From: WTFY01 sp026713925 | Lineage (GTDB): Bacteria; Pseudomonadota; Gammaproteobacteria; UBA4575 | Assembly (NCBI GenBank): GCA_963662355.1 | Contig: OY759361.1 | Span: 744,001 to 808,000 of the forward strand | Length of the DNA: 64,000 nucleotides | Direction of reading: 5' to 3' | Shown here: positions 8,488 to 17,508 of the stretch, piece by piece | Numbering within the stretch: position 1 is the first letter of the stretch | How the letters are laid out: each line of letters starts with the position of its first letter | Notes under the pieces: generated by a model | Told to the model about the DNA's origin: nothing | The model's input: only the letters and a program-made list of their open reading frames with translations | Database searches by the model: none | Made by a program: the position numbers and the translations under genes

Positions 8488-10563
8488 TCAGGACTGCAGT
8501 CTCGAGAAATCGGCCACATGCATGAACAGGGCATCGATTCTTGCAAGCAATGCGAGCCGGTTGGTTTTAAGTGATTCATCATCATCCATGACCATAACAT
8601 GATCAAAGAATGAATCAATCGGTTGGCGCAAATTGGCCAGCCGGCTCAGTGCCTGCTCGTAGTCGCGCTGCAGGAAAAGGGATTCGACATCGCCGGACAG
8701 TGCCTCGATGGCTGCATGCAGGGTGTCTTCTGCCTCTTCTTTGAACAACTCCTTCCTGACCGGTGTAGAGCCTGCGGACCCGGTCTTTTTCAGGATGTTG
8801 CGAATCCGCTTGTTCGCAGCAGCTAGGCTGGATGCTTCCGCCCGCTTTCGAAAGCTGCGCAAGGCTTCAATTCGGGCCGCAATGTCATGCGGGCGGGTCG
8901 GACGGCTTGCCAGCACGGAATCAATCACATCGGGTGCGAATTCCTGCCCGGAGAAGTAGGTGTGCAGACGCCTGATCATGTACTTGAACACTTCATCGAC
9001 CACAGCGTCCCCACGTAGTCCATCTGGAAGAAGGCTCACTGCCAGGCTCAGGCTGGCATGCAGGTCGACATCCAGTCCGGTTTCAATCAGGATCCGCAGC
9101 ACTGCCAGCGCGGCCCGTCGCAGGCCATAGGGGTCCTTAACGCCTGTCGGTTTTTTCCCGATGGCAAAGATCCCGGCCAGAGTGTCCAGCCGCTCAGCGA
9201 TGGCCAGGACCTTTCCGCAAGCACTTTGCGGAAGAGTATCCCCAGCCTGGCGAGGCAGGTACTGTTCCTCGATGGCTTGTGCGAGTTGCCCGTCCTCACG
9301 CTCATGCATGGCCAGGTGCCGTCCTGCAATGCCCTGGAGTTCGGGAAACTCCCCCACGATTTCCGTCAGCAGGTCGCATTTGCCAAGCATTGCGGCGCGC
9401 CGGCAAAGCTTCGGGTCGGCGCCGGTTTCCCTGGCGAGCGCTTCGGACAGACTGGCGACGCGCCGAGTTTTGTCATGCATGCTGCCCAGCTGTTTTTCAT
9501 ACACGACGTCTTTGAGCTTTTCCAGCCTTGATTCCAGACTGTGGGACAGGTCACGCTGCCAGAAAAAGCTTGCGTCTTCAAAGCGCGGCACAATCACCTT
9601 TTCGTTCCCTTGCCGGACCCGTTCCGGTTGTGTGCTGTCAATATTGCTGATCAGGATGAACTGAGGAAGCAGTTCGCCGGTTTTACTCACCATCGGAATG
9701 TATTTCTGCTTGTCCTGCATGGTGGTGATGAGCACTTCCTTGGGGACACCCAGATACCGGGCATCGAACCCGCCAAGCACGGCACGCGGCCATTCCACCA
9801 GGCCGGTAATCTCATCAAGCAGCGCTTGATTGTGCACTGGACGGGCGCCTGCATCTGCAGCCAGCGCGTTCACCTGTTCAAGAATCACTTTTTGTCGAAG
9901 GGCAAAATCGGCCAGAACGCAGCCACGGGTTTCCAGCACTTGGCTGTACTCTCCGGGCTGTTCCAGCCGGATGGCGTGTGGCTTGTGAAACCTGTGTCCG
10001 TAGGTCACCCGGTCACCGGTCAGACCGAATGCGCACACCGGCACGGTCTCGGTGCCGAACAGGGCCACCAGCCAGCGTACCGGGCGAATGAATTCGCTGT
10101 CCGTCTCATTCCAGCGCATACGTTTTCGAATCGACAGCCTGGCAAATGTCTGTTCCAGCAAGCCTGGTAACAGGGAAAGGGTTTCCTCGCCCGGGCGCTG
10201 TTCACGAAACACCAGCCTCGGTTTGCCGGTATCCTCCTCGATGGACAGGTGATCCACGTCCGTTCCGCAAGCGCGTGCAAAGCCGGTTGCCGCCGAGGTC
10301 GGGTGGCCCTGCTCGTCGAATGCAATGGCTTTCTCAGGCCCCTTGCGTTCAACCCACTGGTCCGGCTGGCAGGTGTCCAGATGTCCCAGCAGGACGGCCA
10401 GGCGTCGAGGTGTACAGAATATCTGGTGCCGGCCAAACGACAGCCCGGCCTCCACAAGCTGGTTGCACAGGATATCGTTCAGTTCGCTTGCCTGGTCGAA
10501 CAGAAACCTGGCAGGCAGGTCTTCGGTTCCGATCTCGACCAGCAGGTCCTTTTTGTCGGTCAT
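8488..10563 (-). CDS. glyS: glycyl-tRNA synthetase beta subunit
   Basis: Beta chain of the alpha2beta2 bacterial glycyl-tRNA synthetase, needed with GlyQ to charge tRNA-Gly. The N-terminus MTDKKDLLVEIGTEDLPARF is the standard start of the family, and conserved blocks MRWNETDSEFIRPVRWL and LKDVVYEKQLGSMHDKTRR are present; an HD-like and an anticodon-binding region follow. With 691 residues it is of normal length. The start at 10563 overlaps the glyQ stop as ATGA, which indicates translational coupling and rules out the longer open frame upstream. Confidence 0.97.
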   Translation of the reverse strand: MTDKKDLLVEIGTEDLPARFLFDQASELNDILCNQLVEAGLSFGRHQIFCTPRRLAVLLGHLDTCQPDQWVERKGPEKAIAFDEQGHPTSAATGFARACGTDVDHLSIEEDTGKPRLVFREQRPGEETLSLLPGLLEQTFARLSIRKRMRWNETDSEFIRPVRWLVALFGTETVPVCAFGLTGDRVTYGHRFHKPHAIRLEQPGEYSQVLETRGCVLADFALRQKVILEQVNALAADAGARPVHNQALLDEITGLVEWPRAVLGGFDARYLGVPKEVLITTMQDKQKYIPMVSKTGELLPQFILISNIDSTQPERVRQGNEKVIVPRFEDASFFWQRDLSHSLESRLEKLKDVVYEKQLGSMHDKTRRVASLSEALARETGADPKLCRRAAMLGKCDLLTEIVGEFPELQGIAGRHLAMHEREDGQLAQAIEEQYLPRQAGDTLPQSACGKVLAIAERLDTLAGIFAIGKKPTGVKDPYGLRRAALAVLRILIETGLDVDLHASLSLAVSLLPDGLRGDAVVDEVFKYMIRRLHTYFSGQEFAPDVIDSVLASRPTRPHDIAARIEALRSFRKRAEASSLAAANKRIRNILKKTGSAGSTPVRKELFKEEAEDTLHAAIEALSGDVESLFLQRDYEQALSRLANLRQPIDSFFDHVMVMDDDESLKTNRLALLARIDALFMHVADFSRLQS

Positions 10564-11468
10564 GATGTGCCGGGTTTCAGGAGCGGAAACTTCATCTTTT
10601 CGCGGCTGGCTAAATAGCTGGTTGCCACCGCCTGTGCCAGGCTGCGTATGCGCAGGATATACTGCTGGCGTTCGGTTACCGAGATCACCTGGCGTGCGTC
10701 CAGGAGGTTGAAGGTGTGTGAGCACTTGAGGACATGGTCATAGGCAGCCACTGGCAGTTCCAGCCCGACCAGTTTCCTGCACTCCCTTTCACTGGATTCG
10801 AATGCGCCGAACAGGATATCTGTGTTGGCATGTTCGAAATTGAATGCGGATTGCTCGGCTTCGTTTTGATGATACAGGTCCCCGTAGTGGATCGTGCGTT
10901 CAGGATTCCGGGTCCAGACGAGATCATATACGCTGGACACATTTTGCAGGTACATGGCAATCCGCTCTACACCATAGGTAATCTCTCCGGTGACCGGCCT
11001 GCAGTCTAGGCCACCGACCTGCTGGAAGTAGGTAAACTGCGACACTTCCATGCCGTCCAGCCAGACTTCCCAGCCCAGCCCCCAGGCCCCCAGGGTCGGA
11101 GATTCCCAGTCGTCTTCGACAAACCGGATATCGTGGACCTGCGGATCGACCCCCAGCTCTGTCAGGGACCGCAGATACAGGTCCTGGATGGTATCGGGGG
11201 CCGGCTTCAGGATGACCTGGAACTGGAAATAGCGTTGCATGCGGTTCGGATTGTCCCCGTATCGCCCGTCGGTCGGGCGACGGCAGGGCTGTGGATAGGC
11301 ACCACGCCAAGGTTCGGGTCCGATCGCCCGCAGGAAGGTGCCAGGGTGAAAGGAGCCTGCGCCCATCTCCATGTCATAGGGTTGTTCGAGCACGCACCCC
11401 TGGCCGCTCCAGAATTGCTCCAGATCAGCGATCAGGTCCTGCAGCGATGTGGCATTGGATCTTGGCAT
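10560..11468 (-). CDS. glyQ: glycyl-tRNA synthetase alpha subunit
   Basis: Class II catalytic subunit that activates glycine; 302 residues, the normal size. Diagnostic blocks include FWSGQGCVLEQPYDMEMGAG, FHPGTFLRAIGPEPW, YGDNPNRMQRYFQFQVILKP and VGGLDCRPVTGEITYGVERI. The ATG at 11468 is used because family similarity begins immediately there (MPRSNATSLQDLI). A TATACT hexamer on the minus strand at 11501-11496 could be the -10 element, but no good -35 accompanies it. It leads the glyQ-glyS-gmhB operon and is divergent from glnA. Confidence 0.97.
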   Translation of the reverse strand: MPRSNATSLQDLIADLEQFWSGQGCVLEQPYDMEMGAGSFHPGTFLRAIGPEPWRGAYPQPCRRPTDGRYGDNPNRMQRYFQFQVILKPAPDTIQDLYLRSLTELGVDPQVHDIRFVEDDWESPTLGAWGLGWEVWLDGMEVSQFTYFQQVGGLDCRPVTGEITYGVERIAMYLQNVSSVYDLVWTRNPERTIHYGDLYHQNEAEQSAFNFEHANTDILFGAFESSERECRKLVGLELPVAAYDHVLKCSHTFNLLDARQVISVTERQQYILRIRSLAQAVATSYLASREKMKFPLLKPGTS

Positions 11469-11611
11469 GGTCCCGGATATGTATGGCGCTGCCCGAGTAT
11501 ACTTGCTCGGCACGGTAATTCCGAGCCATGAAGGATGAATGACCGGTGTCAGGTATGGTATGTTGGCCCCGCCCGGCCAGAACATCGCCAACGATGTAGC
11601 CGGGTACAAAT

Positions 11612-11628
11612 TGCACGGTTTTGGTGTA
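11612..11628. promoter_or_regulatory. NtrC-type operator, distal site
   Basis: TGCACGGTTTTGGTGTA fits the 17-bp NtrC consensus TGCACY-N5-GGTGCA with two mismatches. It lies about 140 bases upstream of the predicted glnA start point, where enhancer sites for sigma-54 promoters usually are. Confidence 0.65.
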
Positions 11629-11632
11629 TATT

Positions 11633-11649
11633 TGCCCTATATTGGTGCA
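11633..11649. promoter_or_regulatory. NtrC-type operator, proximal site
   Basis: TGCCCTATATTGGTGCA matches TGCACY-N5-GGTGCA at 11 of 12 defined positions. It starts exactly 21 bp after the distal site, two helical turns, so two NtrC dimers could bind on the same face and cooperate. Confidence 0.75.
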
Positions 11650-11734
11650 GTATTACTTCAGGGTACTACTGCCCACCGTTGGGAAGCGGCGTATAATGGC
11701 GCGCTGGCTTCGTTGGAGTGCATACTGCCGGATT

Positions 11735-11751
11735 TTGGCACGAATTGTGCT
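11735..11751 (+). promoter_or_regulatory. sigma-54 promoter of glnA
   Basis: TTGGCACGAATTGTGCT matches the sigma-54 consensus YTGGCACG-N4-TTGC with a single mismatch (GTGC); the GG and GC dinucleotides are exactly 12 bases apart. Transcription should begin near 11762, giving a leader of about 65 bases before glnA. Confidence 0.85.
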
Positions 11752-11827
11752 TCAGCAATGCAAGAGAATATGTATGAATCAAGACCACGAGAACAATATT
11801 TCGAGTCCGTAAGCGAAGGAGTAACCC

Positions 11828-13237
11828 ATGTCCGCAAGCGATGTTATCCAGATAATGCAAGATCACGACGTCAAGTTCGTCGATTTACGATTTACCGATA
11901 CCAAGGGCAAGGAACAGCACGTCTCGCTGCCTGCCTCGGCAATCGGCGAGGATTTTTTTGAAAAAGGTAAAATGTTCGACGGCTCGTCCATCGCGGGCTG
12001 GAAAGGCATCAACGAGTCCGACATGGTCCTGATGCCTGATGTTGAAACGGCAGTGATCGATCCATTTTATAATGACACGACCCTGAATCTGCGGTGCGAT
12101 ATTCTTGAACCCTCGACCATGGAAGGGTATGCACGGGATCCCAGATCAGCGGCCAAGCGTGCAGAAGCCTACCTGCGTTCCACGGGTATTGCCGATACTG
12201 CATACTTTGGTCCGGAGCCCGAGTTTTTTGTTTTTGATGATGTGCGCTGGGCGAATGAAATGTCCGGTGCATCGTATGCCATCGACTCGGACGAATCAGC
12301 ATGGAATTCAATCAAGGAATACGAGGACGGAAACATTGGCCACCGGCCGGGCGTAAAAGGCGGGTATTTCCCGGTGCCCCCGGTGGATTCCCTGCAGGAT
12401 CTGCGTTCTGCCATGTGCCAGACACTCGAAGTGATGGGCGTAGAAGCTGAAGTGCACCATCACGAGGTTGGCACAGCAGGACAGTGCGAAATTGGCACGC
12501 TTTTCAATACGCTTACCGTGCGTGCGGACTGGAACCAGATCCTGAAGTATGTCGTGCAGAATGTTGCCCATAATTACGGCAAGACAGCAACCTTCATGCC
12601 GAAACCCATCGTTGGTGACAATGGAAACGGCATGCATGTGCACCAGTCCCTGTTCAAGGAAGGAGACAACCTGTTTACAGGCGACATGTATGGCGGCCTG
12701 TCACAAACGGCGTTTTACTATATTGGCGGGATCATCAAGCATGCACGAGCCCTCAATGCATTCTCGAATGCCACCACGAACAGCTACAAGCGCCTGGTGC
12801 CAGGCTTCGAGGCACCCGTCATGCTGGCCTATTCCGCGCGTAACCGTTCGGCATCGATCCGGATTCCTCATGAAGCCAATGCCAAGGCCCGGCGTATCGA
12901 AGTGCGCTTTCCGGATGCTTCCGGGAATCCGTACCTGACCTACGCAGCCATGCTGCTCGCCGGTCTCGACGGCATCCAGAACCAGATCGACCCGGGTGCA
13001 CCCATCGACAAGGACCTGTACGACCTGCCGCCGGAAGAGGAAAAGAACATTCCGACGGTATGCTCATCCTTGGATCAGGCGCTTGAGGCCTTGGATGGCG
13101 ACCGTGAATTTCTCAAGGCTGGAGGCGCATTTTCTGACGACCTGATTGACGGATATATTGAACTGAAAATGGAAGAAGTGACGGCATTGCGCATGTCTAC
13201 CCACCCCATCGAGTTTGAAATGTATTACAGCTGCTAG
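11828..13237 (+). CDS. glnA: glutamine synthetase, type I
   Basis: Cytoplasmic dodecameric enzyme that makes glutamine from glutamate, ammonia and ATP; 469 residues, matching E. coli GlnA. Present are the beta-grasp motif MFDGSSIAGWKGINESDM, the catalytic barrel motifs MPKPIVGDNGNGMHVHQSLF and NRSASIRIP, and the adenylylation loop DLYDLPPEE with Tyr398 as the GlnE target, so post-translational control is likely. A strong GAAGGAG precedes the ATG. Transcription probably depends on sigma-54 and NtrC, whose genes lie just downstream. Confidence 0.98.
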   Translation: MSASDVIQIMQDHDVKFVDLRFTDTKGKEQHVSLPASAIGEDFFEKGKMFDGSSIAGWKGINESDMVLMPDVETAVIDPFYNDTTLNLRCDILEPSTMEGYARDPRSAAKRAEAYLRSTGIADTAYFGPEPEFFVFDDVRWANEMSGASYAIDSDESAWNSIKEYEDGNIGHRPGVKGGYFPVPPVDSLQDLRSAMCQTLEVMGVEAEVHHHEVGTAGQCEIGTLFNTLTVRADWNQILKYVVQNVAHNYGKTATFMPKPIVGDNGNGMHVHQSLFKEGDNLFTGDMYGGLSQTAFYYIGGIIKHARALNAFSNATTNSYKRLVPGFEAPVMLAYSARNRSASIRIPHEANAKARRIEVRFPDASGNPYLTYAAMLLAGLDGIQNQIDPGAPIDKDLYDLPPEEEKNIPTVCSSLDQALEALDGDREFLKAGGAFSDDLIDGYIELKMEEVTALRMSTHPIEFEMYYSC

Positions 13238-13286
13238 CGACACCCTTTCACTACCCCTGGAGCGCCCTTTTACGGTGCGTTCTGGG

Positions 13287-13308
13287 GGCTCTCAGGGGAG
13301 CCTGTTTC
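13287..13308 (+). terminator. weak hairpin after glnA
   Basis: GGCTC (13287-13291) and GAGCC (13298-13302) can pair around a six-base loop and are followed by TGTTTC. The stem is short and the T-run poor, so it may only attenuate transcription into ntrB. Confidence 0.25.
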
Positions 13309-13421
13309 AGGCGGGTAACCCGGTGTTCAGGCTTTCAGCGTGTGATGTCTGGATGCCAGCTGTGAATGTAGACCGGGCGACTGGGACCTGTATTGAACGA
13401 AATCCGGGCTAGGCACATGCC

Positions 13422-14474
13422 ATGAAACCTGAGGAAATCATAGAAAACCTGAATCTGTCCGTACTTCTGGTCGATGAGGACCTGCGTATCCGTTACCTCA
13501 ACCCGGCAGGAGAAGAGTGTTTGGATACCGGGATCCGGTGTGCACTTGGGCGGCCCCTCACCGATTTCATTCTGGATACGGGAGGTGAATTCATCGCCCA
13601 TATCAGGCGGTCCATTGATACGGGAAATCCCGTGACCGAGCGGGAAGTCTGTGTCAAGCGCCTGGGTACAGGAGAAGTTACTATCAACTGTGTAATCACC
13701 CCGGTGCCGGTCGGTAAAAAAACCGAATGTCTGCTTGAGATCACCCGGGTGGACCACATGATCCGGATCTCCCGCGAAGAGCACCTGCTGTCCGAAAACC
13801 TGGCAACCCGGAACATGTTGCGCGGGCTGGCGCATGAGATCAGGAATCCGCTGGGCGGACTGCGCGGGGCGGCACAGTTGCTGGCAGGTGAACTTGAAGA
13901 AGATGACCTGCAAATATATACCGATGTCATCATCGGCGAAGCGGACCGGCTGCGCAAACTGGTTGACTCCATGTTCGAACCCAAGGTCATTCCCGCTAAA
14001 CAGGAACTGAATATTCATAACGTTCTGGAGCATGTCCGGCATCTTGCCGTTGCGGAGATCCCCGAGGGTGTGAGATTCAAGACGGATTACGACCCGAGTA
14101 TCCCGCCGCTGTACGCCGATCGAGATTTGTTGGTGCAGGCAATGCTGAATCTGGTGGGAAATGCCTTGCGTGCAGTGGATACGCAAGGTGATGTGAGCCT
14201 CAAGACCCGGGTGCTGCGCCAGTGCACGATTGGAGACACCTTTCACCGGCTCGCGGTGCAGGTCAGTGTGATCGACAACGGGTGCGGTGTTGCAGATGAA
14301 CTGAAGCCGCAGATATTTTTCCCAATGGTTTCCGGGAGTGCTGAAGGTACCGGCTTGGGACTGCCGATTGCACAAAGCCTGGTGCATCTGCACGGAGGGC
14401 TGATCGAGTTTGACTCGGTCCCCGGCCTGACGGAATTTCGGGTGCTGCTGCCGCTGAACGGTGCAGGACATTGA
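13422..14474 (+). CDS. glnL: nitrogen regulation sensor histidine kinase NtrB
   Basis: Soluble kinase/phosphatase that phosphorylates NtrC under nitrogen limitation and is controlled by PII. A PAS domain occupies about residues 5-115; the phosphoacceptor is His138 in GLAHEIRNPLGGLRG; the HATPase_c domain has LVGNALRA (N box), VIDNGCGV (G1) and GTGLGLPIA (G2). At 350 residues it has the family's length and no membrane segment. The ATG at 13422 has no strong ribosome site. Its end lies 25 bases before ntrC. Confidence 0.95.
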   Translation: MKPEEIIENLNLSVLLVDEDLRIRYLNPAGEECLDTGIRCALGRPLTDFILDTGGEFIAHIRRSIDTGNPVTEREVCVKRLGTGEVTINCVITPVPVGKKTECLLEITRVDHMIRISREEHLLSENLATRNMLRGLAHEIRNPLGGLRGAAQLLAGELEEDDLQIYTDVIIGEADRLRKLVDSMFEPKVIPAKQELNIHNVLEHVRHLAVAEIPEGVRFKTDYDPSIPPLYADRDLLVQAMLNLVGNALRAVDTQGDVSLKTRVLRQCTIGDTFHRLAVQVSVIDNGCGVADELKPQIFFPMVSGSAEGTGLGLPIAQSLVHLHGGLIEFDSVPGLTEFRVLLPLNGAGH

Positions 14475-14499
14475 AAGAAACAGGGAAGGAAGTGAACCG

Positions 14500-15912
14500 A
14501 TGAAAATTGAAAATGTTTGGGTGATTGATGATGACAAGGCCATGCGCTGGGTTCTGGAGCGTGCACTTGAAAAAGCCGGCATACCGGTAACAGTTTTTGA
14601 ATCCGCGTCGACCGCACTGCATGAACTGGGGCGACATGTTCCAGCTGCAATCCTGACGGACGTGCGCATGCCCGGAATGGATGGCTTCGAATTTCTGGAC
14701 CGGGTTCAGACGGACCACCCGAAACTGCCGGTGATCATCATGACGGCACATTCGGATCTGCAAAGTGCTGTCGGGGCTTTTGAGAAAGGCGCTTTTGAGT
14801 ACCTGCCCAAGCCCTTTGACATGGACGAAGCCGTTGAACTTGTCCGGCGTGCCTGTCTGGCATCAAGTGAGAGTAACGCCGGTTCTGTATCAGAAGAAAA
14901 ACCTGCTGCAGCCCAGCCATTCCGGATTATCGGTAAGTCACCTGCCATGCAGGAGGTGTTTCGTGCCATCGGCCGCCTGTCCCATTCCAGCATGACAGTG
15001 CTTATCAACGGTGCATCGGGGACCGGGAAAGAACTGGTCGCACAGGCCCTGCATGAACACAGCCCGCGAGCCAGCGGTCCGTTCATTGCCCTGAACATGG
15101 CGGCGATTCCTCGTGACCTGCTGGAGGCAGAATTGTTCGGACATGAAAAAGGTGTCTTTACAGGCGCATCTTCCATGCGCAAAGGGCGGTTCGAGCAGGC
15201 ACACAAGGGAACCCTGTTTCTGGATGAGATTGGCGACATGCCATCTGACCTGCAGACGCGGCTGCTGCGCATCCTGTCGGATGGGCACTTTTACCGCATA
15301 GGGGGATACGATCCGATCCAGGCAGATGTGCGCATCATTGCCGCAACTCACCAGGATCTGGAAGTCCGTGTCCGCAAGGGCGAGTTCCGGGAGGATCTGT
15401 TTCATCGCCTGAATGTAATACGCATCCATATCCCCGCACTGCATGAACGCAGCGAGGACATCCCGGTCCTGCTGCAGCATTTTATGCAAAGTTCCGCAAA
15501 AGAGCTGGAGACCGAGCCAAAACAACTGGTGGATGAAGTCGTGGAACACCTGACTACCTTGCAGTGGCCCGGGAATGTCAGGCAACTGGAAAATGTTTGC
15601 CGCTGGCTGACTGTGATGGCAGCCGGCAATGAGATTCACATGCAGGACCTGCCTGCACAGGTGCTGGAAGGCAACGTCGAAGACATCATCGACTGGCGCA
15701 GCATGTTGCGTGAATGGGCCGATACTGAACTGGCAAAGGGCGGCGATGCAATCTGGAACCAGATCTTGCCGGAATTCGAGACTGTCATGATCGAGGCAGT
15801 CATGAAAAAAACTGGAGGCAGGCGTCAGAAAGCGGCCAAACTTCTGGGATGGGGAAGAAATACCCTTACCCGAAAAATTCAGGAACTGGGGTTGTTTGAA
15901 AAAACTTACTGA
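14500..15912 (+). CDS. glnG: nitrogen regulation response regulator NtrC
   Basis: Sigma-54 activator of 470 residues. The receiver domain has Asp10-12, phosphoacceptor Asp54 (LTDVRMPG) and Lys104-type PKPFD. The AAA+ domain has Walker A GASGTGKE, and a C-terminal Fis-type helix-turn-helix (KAAKLLGWGRNTLTRKIQEL) binds DNA. The sigma-54 contact loop, normally GAFTGA, reads GVFTGA at residues 218-223. The ATG at 14500 is supported by AGGAAGGA and by the kinase-like NtrC N-terminus MKIENVWVIDDD. The likely target is glnA just upstream, which has matching operators. Confidence 0.96.
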   Translation: MKIENVWVIDDDKAMRWVLERALEKAGIPVTVFESASTALHELGRHVPAAILTDVRMPGMDGFEFLDRVQTDHPKLPVIIMTAHSDLQSAVGAFEKGAFEYLPKPFDMDEAVELVRRACLASSESNAGSVSEEKPAAAQPFRIIGKSPAMQEVFRAIGRLSHSSMTVLINGASGTGKELVAQALHEHSPRASGPFIALNMAAIPRDLLEAELFGHEKGVFTGASSMRKGRFEQAHKGTLFLDEIGDMPSDLQTRLLRILSDGHFYRIGGYDPIQADVRIIAATHQDLEVRVRKGEFREDLFHRLNVIRIHIPALHERSEDIPVLLQHFMQSSAKELETEPKQLVDEVVEHLTTLQWPGNVRQLENVCRWLTVMAAGNEIHMQDLPAQVLEGNVEDIIDWRSMLREWADTELAKGGDAIWNQILPEFETVMIEAVMKKTGGRRQKAAKLLGWGRNTLTRKIQELGLFEKTY

Positions 15913-17141
15913 TCTGCTGGACCCAGACAGCTCTTGAACGATGCTGCCAGGTTGTGCAGGAGTATGAAATACGCTTCAGGTCCACTCGCGATGGCTGCAC
16001 CTAGGGGGTCGAGGATACCGGCACGGGCTGGTGTACCCTCGATGAGGACCTCGACAAGACGTGAGTCAAACTGGGGTTCTGCAAACACACATATAGCACC
16101 CAGTTCGTGTACCTTGTTGCGGAGACTTTTGATGCGCCGCACGCTAGGTGATTGTTCCGATCCGACCATGACTGAACCGGCCGCGTTCAGGCCGAAACGG
16201 TCCTCAAAATACCGGTAGGCATCATGGAGCACGATAAAAGGTTTGCCACGAACCGGAGACAAATCTGCCGCAATCTGTAAGGTCAGGTGTTCCAGACGTT
16301 GGAGGAGTGTTTCGGTATTGGCTGCATAAACCGAGGCGTTGGCAGGGTCCACCTCAGACAGGACACTAGCGATCATACGGGCCATCGCTGCAGCATTCTC
16401 CGGGTCAAGCCAAACATGCATGTTATAGGCACCGAACTCGCCGGCACCGTGTACGTCATCTCCATGCACAGTCGTGTGTTCACCGGAATGCTCATCTTCT
16501 TCCCCGTGTCCATGGTCATCGTCTCCATGTGCAGTCGTGTGTTCACCGGAATGCTCATCTTCTTCCCCGTGTCCATGGTCATCGTCTCCATGTGCAGTCG
16601 TGTGTTCACCGGAATGCTCATCTTCTTCCCCGTGTCCATGGTCATCGTCTCCATGTACAGTCGTGTGTTCACCGGAATGTTCGTCTTCCGGGTGCCCGTA
16701 GTCCTGATCGGTCGCATGGCTGTGGGCCTCGAATGTTCCTCCCTCGCGCAGTCGCCTGTAAACCAGGCCTTGCGCTTCAGACAGCATGACCACGCGGGCA
16801 TGGCTTGCAAGCGTGCGGACTGGATTGGCGAGAGAAGTTTCCATTGACTTGTCGATCAAGAAGACAATGCGCGCATCCTTTAGCACTACCGCATCAGATG
16901 GACGCATGCTGAAGGCATGCGGTGATGCGGCACCACGCATCAACAGATGAGGCTCACCCACTCCTGACATCACGGTGCTGACCAGAGAATGCACCGGTTT
17001 GATTGAGGTAACGACCCGGTTGGTGACATCGGCCATTGCCACACTGCTGACCGTGCAACTTAAAAGTGTTGCCATGACAAGCGTGAGATGAAAACATCGT
17101 GATACACGTGGCAGGCATACGGCAGGTATGGGTTCATGCAT
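15906..17141 (-). CDS. znuA: zinc ABC transporter substrate-binding protein ZnuA with His-rich repeat
   Basis: Periplasmic zinc-capture protein that feeds ZnuBC. Residues 1-37 form a signal peptide ending AMA. Ligand regions are KPVHSLVS, MHVWLDPENA, LHDAYRYFEDRFGL and the terminal EPQFDSRLVEVL. A charged loop holds four copies of a 21-residue repeat, EDEHSGEHTTAHGDDDHGHGE, rich in His, Asp and Glu; E. coli ZnuA has a shorter non-repetitive loop. I chose the ATG at 17141 because AGGCGG lies upstream and the signal peptide begins there; starts at 17198 or 17219 (GTG) are possible. Its 3' end overlaps ntrC by 7 bases. It is divergent from znuCB, not in one operon with them. Confidence 0.93.
   Translation of the reverse strand: MHEPIPAVCLPRVSRCFHLTLVMATLLSCTVSSVAMADVTNRVVTSIKPVHSLVSTVMSGVGEPHLLMRGAASPHAFSMRPSDAVVLKDARIVFLIDKSMETSLANPVRTLASHARVVMLSEAQGLVYRRLREGGTFEAHSHATDQDYGHPEDEHSGEHTTVHGDDDHGHGEEDEHSGEHTTAHGDDDHGHGEEDEHSGEHTTAHGDDDHGHGEEDEHSGEHTTVHGDDVHGAGEFGAYNMHVWLDPENAAAMARMIASVLSEVDPANASVYAANTETLLQRLEHLTLQIAADLSPVRGKPFIVLHDAYRYFEDRFGLNAAGSVMVGSEQSPSVRRIKSLRNKVHELGAICVFAEPQFDSRLVEVLIEGTPARAGILDPLGAAIASGPEAYFILLHNLAASFKSCLGPADQ
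16437..16688 (-). repeat. 63-bp tandem repeat, four copies, inside znuA
   Basis: Four in-frame 63-bp units encode the His/Asp/Glu repeat of ZnuA. The middle units are almost identical at DNA level, and differences are limited mostly to Ala/Val exchanges and a degenerate last unit (DDVHGAGE). Such near-identity suggests recent duplication or ongoing homogenisation by slippage or recombination. Confidence 0.95.
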
Positions 17142-17508
17142 TCCGGGTGCCGCCTGGGAAACCTTGTATTTGGGTAGGCTGTTTGTATACTGGTTCATGA
17201 GGGTATTCAACGCAAACACGCTTCACTGCAAATAGAATGCGATTTTCTGCGTGCAGCTAAGGGTATTAGTCCGGTGTGGGCTGTAGCCCGGCATCGCACG
17301 CCATGCATCTGTACCTTTCAGCAGTCGAGCTAGGCAAACTGGGTAGATTCAGGATGCAGTATACCCATTTAATGTCGGGGTGAGAAATGGGAATTGCCGT
17401 GCCTTGGAACGGGGTGATCTAGAGGGATTATGGGTGAGATCGAAAAGATCTGGGGAGGCTCCCGAAGACCTGACAGACGTGCTATGAAGCATTTTCAGGC
17501 TCCTCCAA
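17142..17508. other. divergent znuA/znuC control region
   Basis: About 370 bases between the divergent zinc genes. I searched for a Zur box (palindrome of the GTTATA-N-TATAAC type) and found none, and saw no other clear palindrome. Promoters for both directions must lie here. Confidence 0.45.

Larger units (their letters stand above)
11469..11827. other. divergent glyQ/glnA control region
   Basis: A 359-base region carrying no gene. It holds two NtrC-type operators and a sigma-54 promoter for glnA, annotated separately, plus a perfect TATAAT at 11692-11697 that could serve a sigma-70 glnA promoter, although the -35 position is poor. Confidence 0.7.

Noticed and set aside
16437..16688. Regular repeats as a CRISPR array
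   Set aside because: Units are contiguous 63-bp tandem copies without unique spacers and lie in a coding frame.
16287..16847. Plus-strand frames with repeated peptide units opposite znuA
   Set aside because: They are antisense readings of the 63-bp repeat in znuA, whose minus-strand frame has a signal peptide and all ZnuA motifs.
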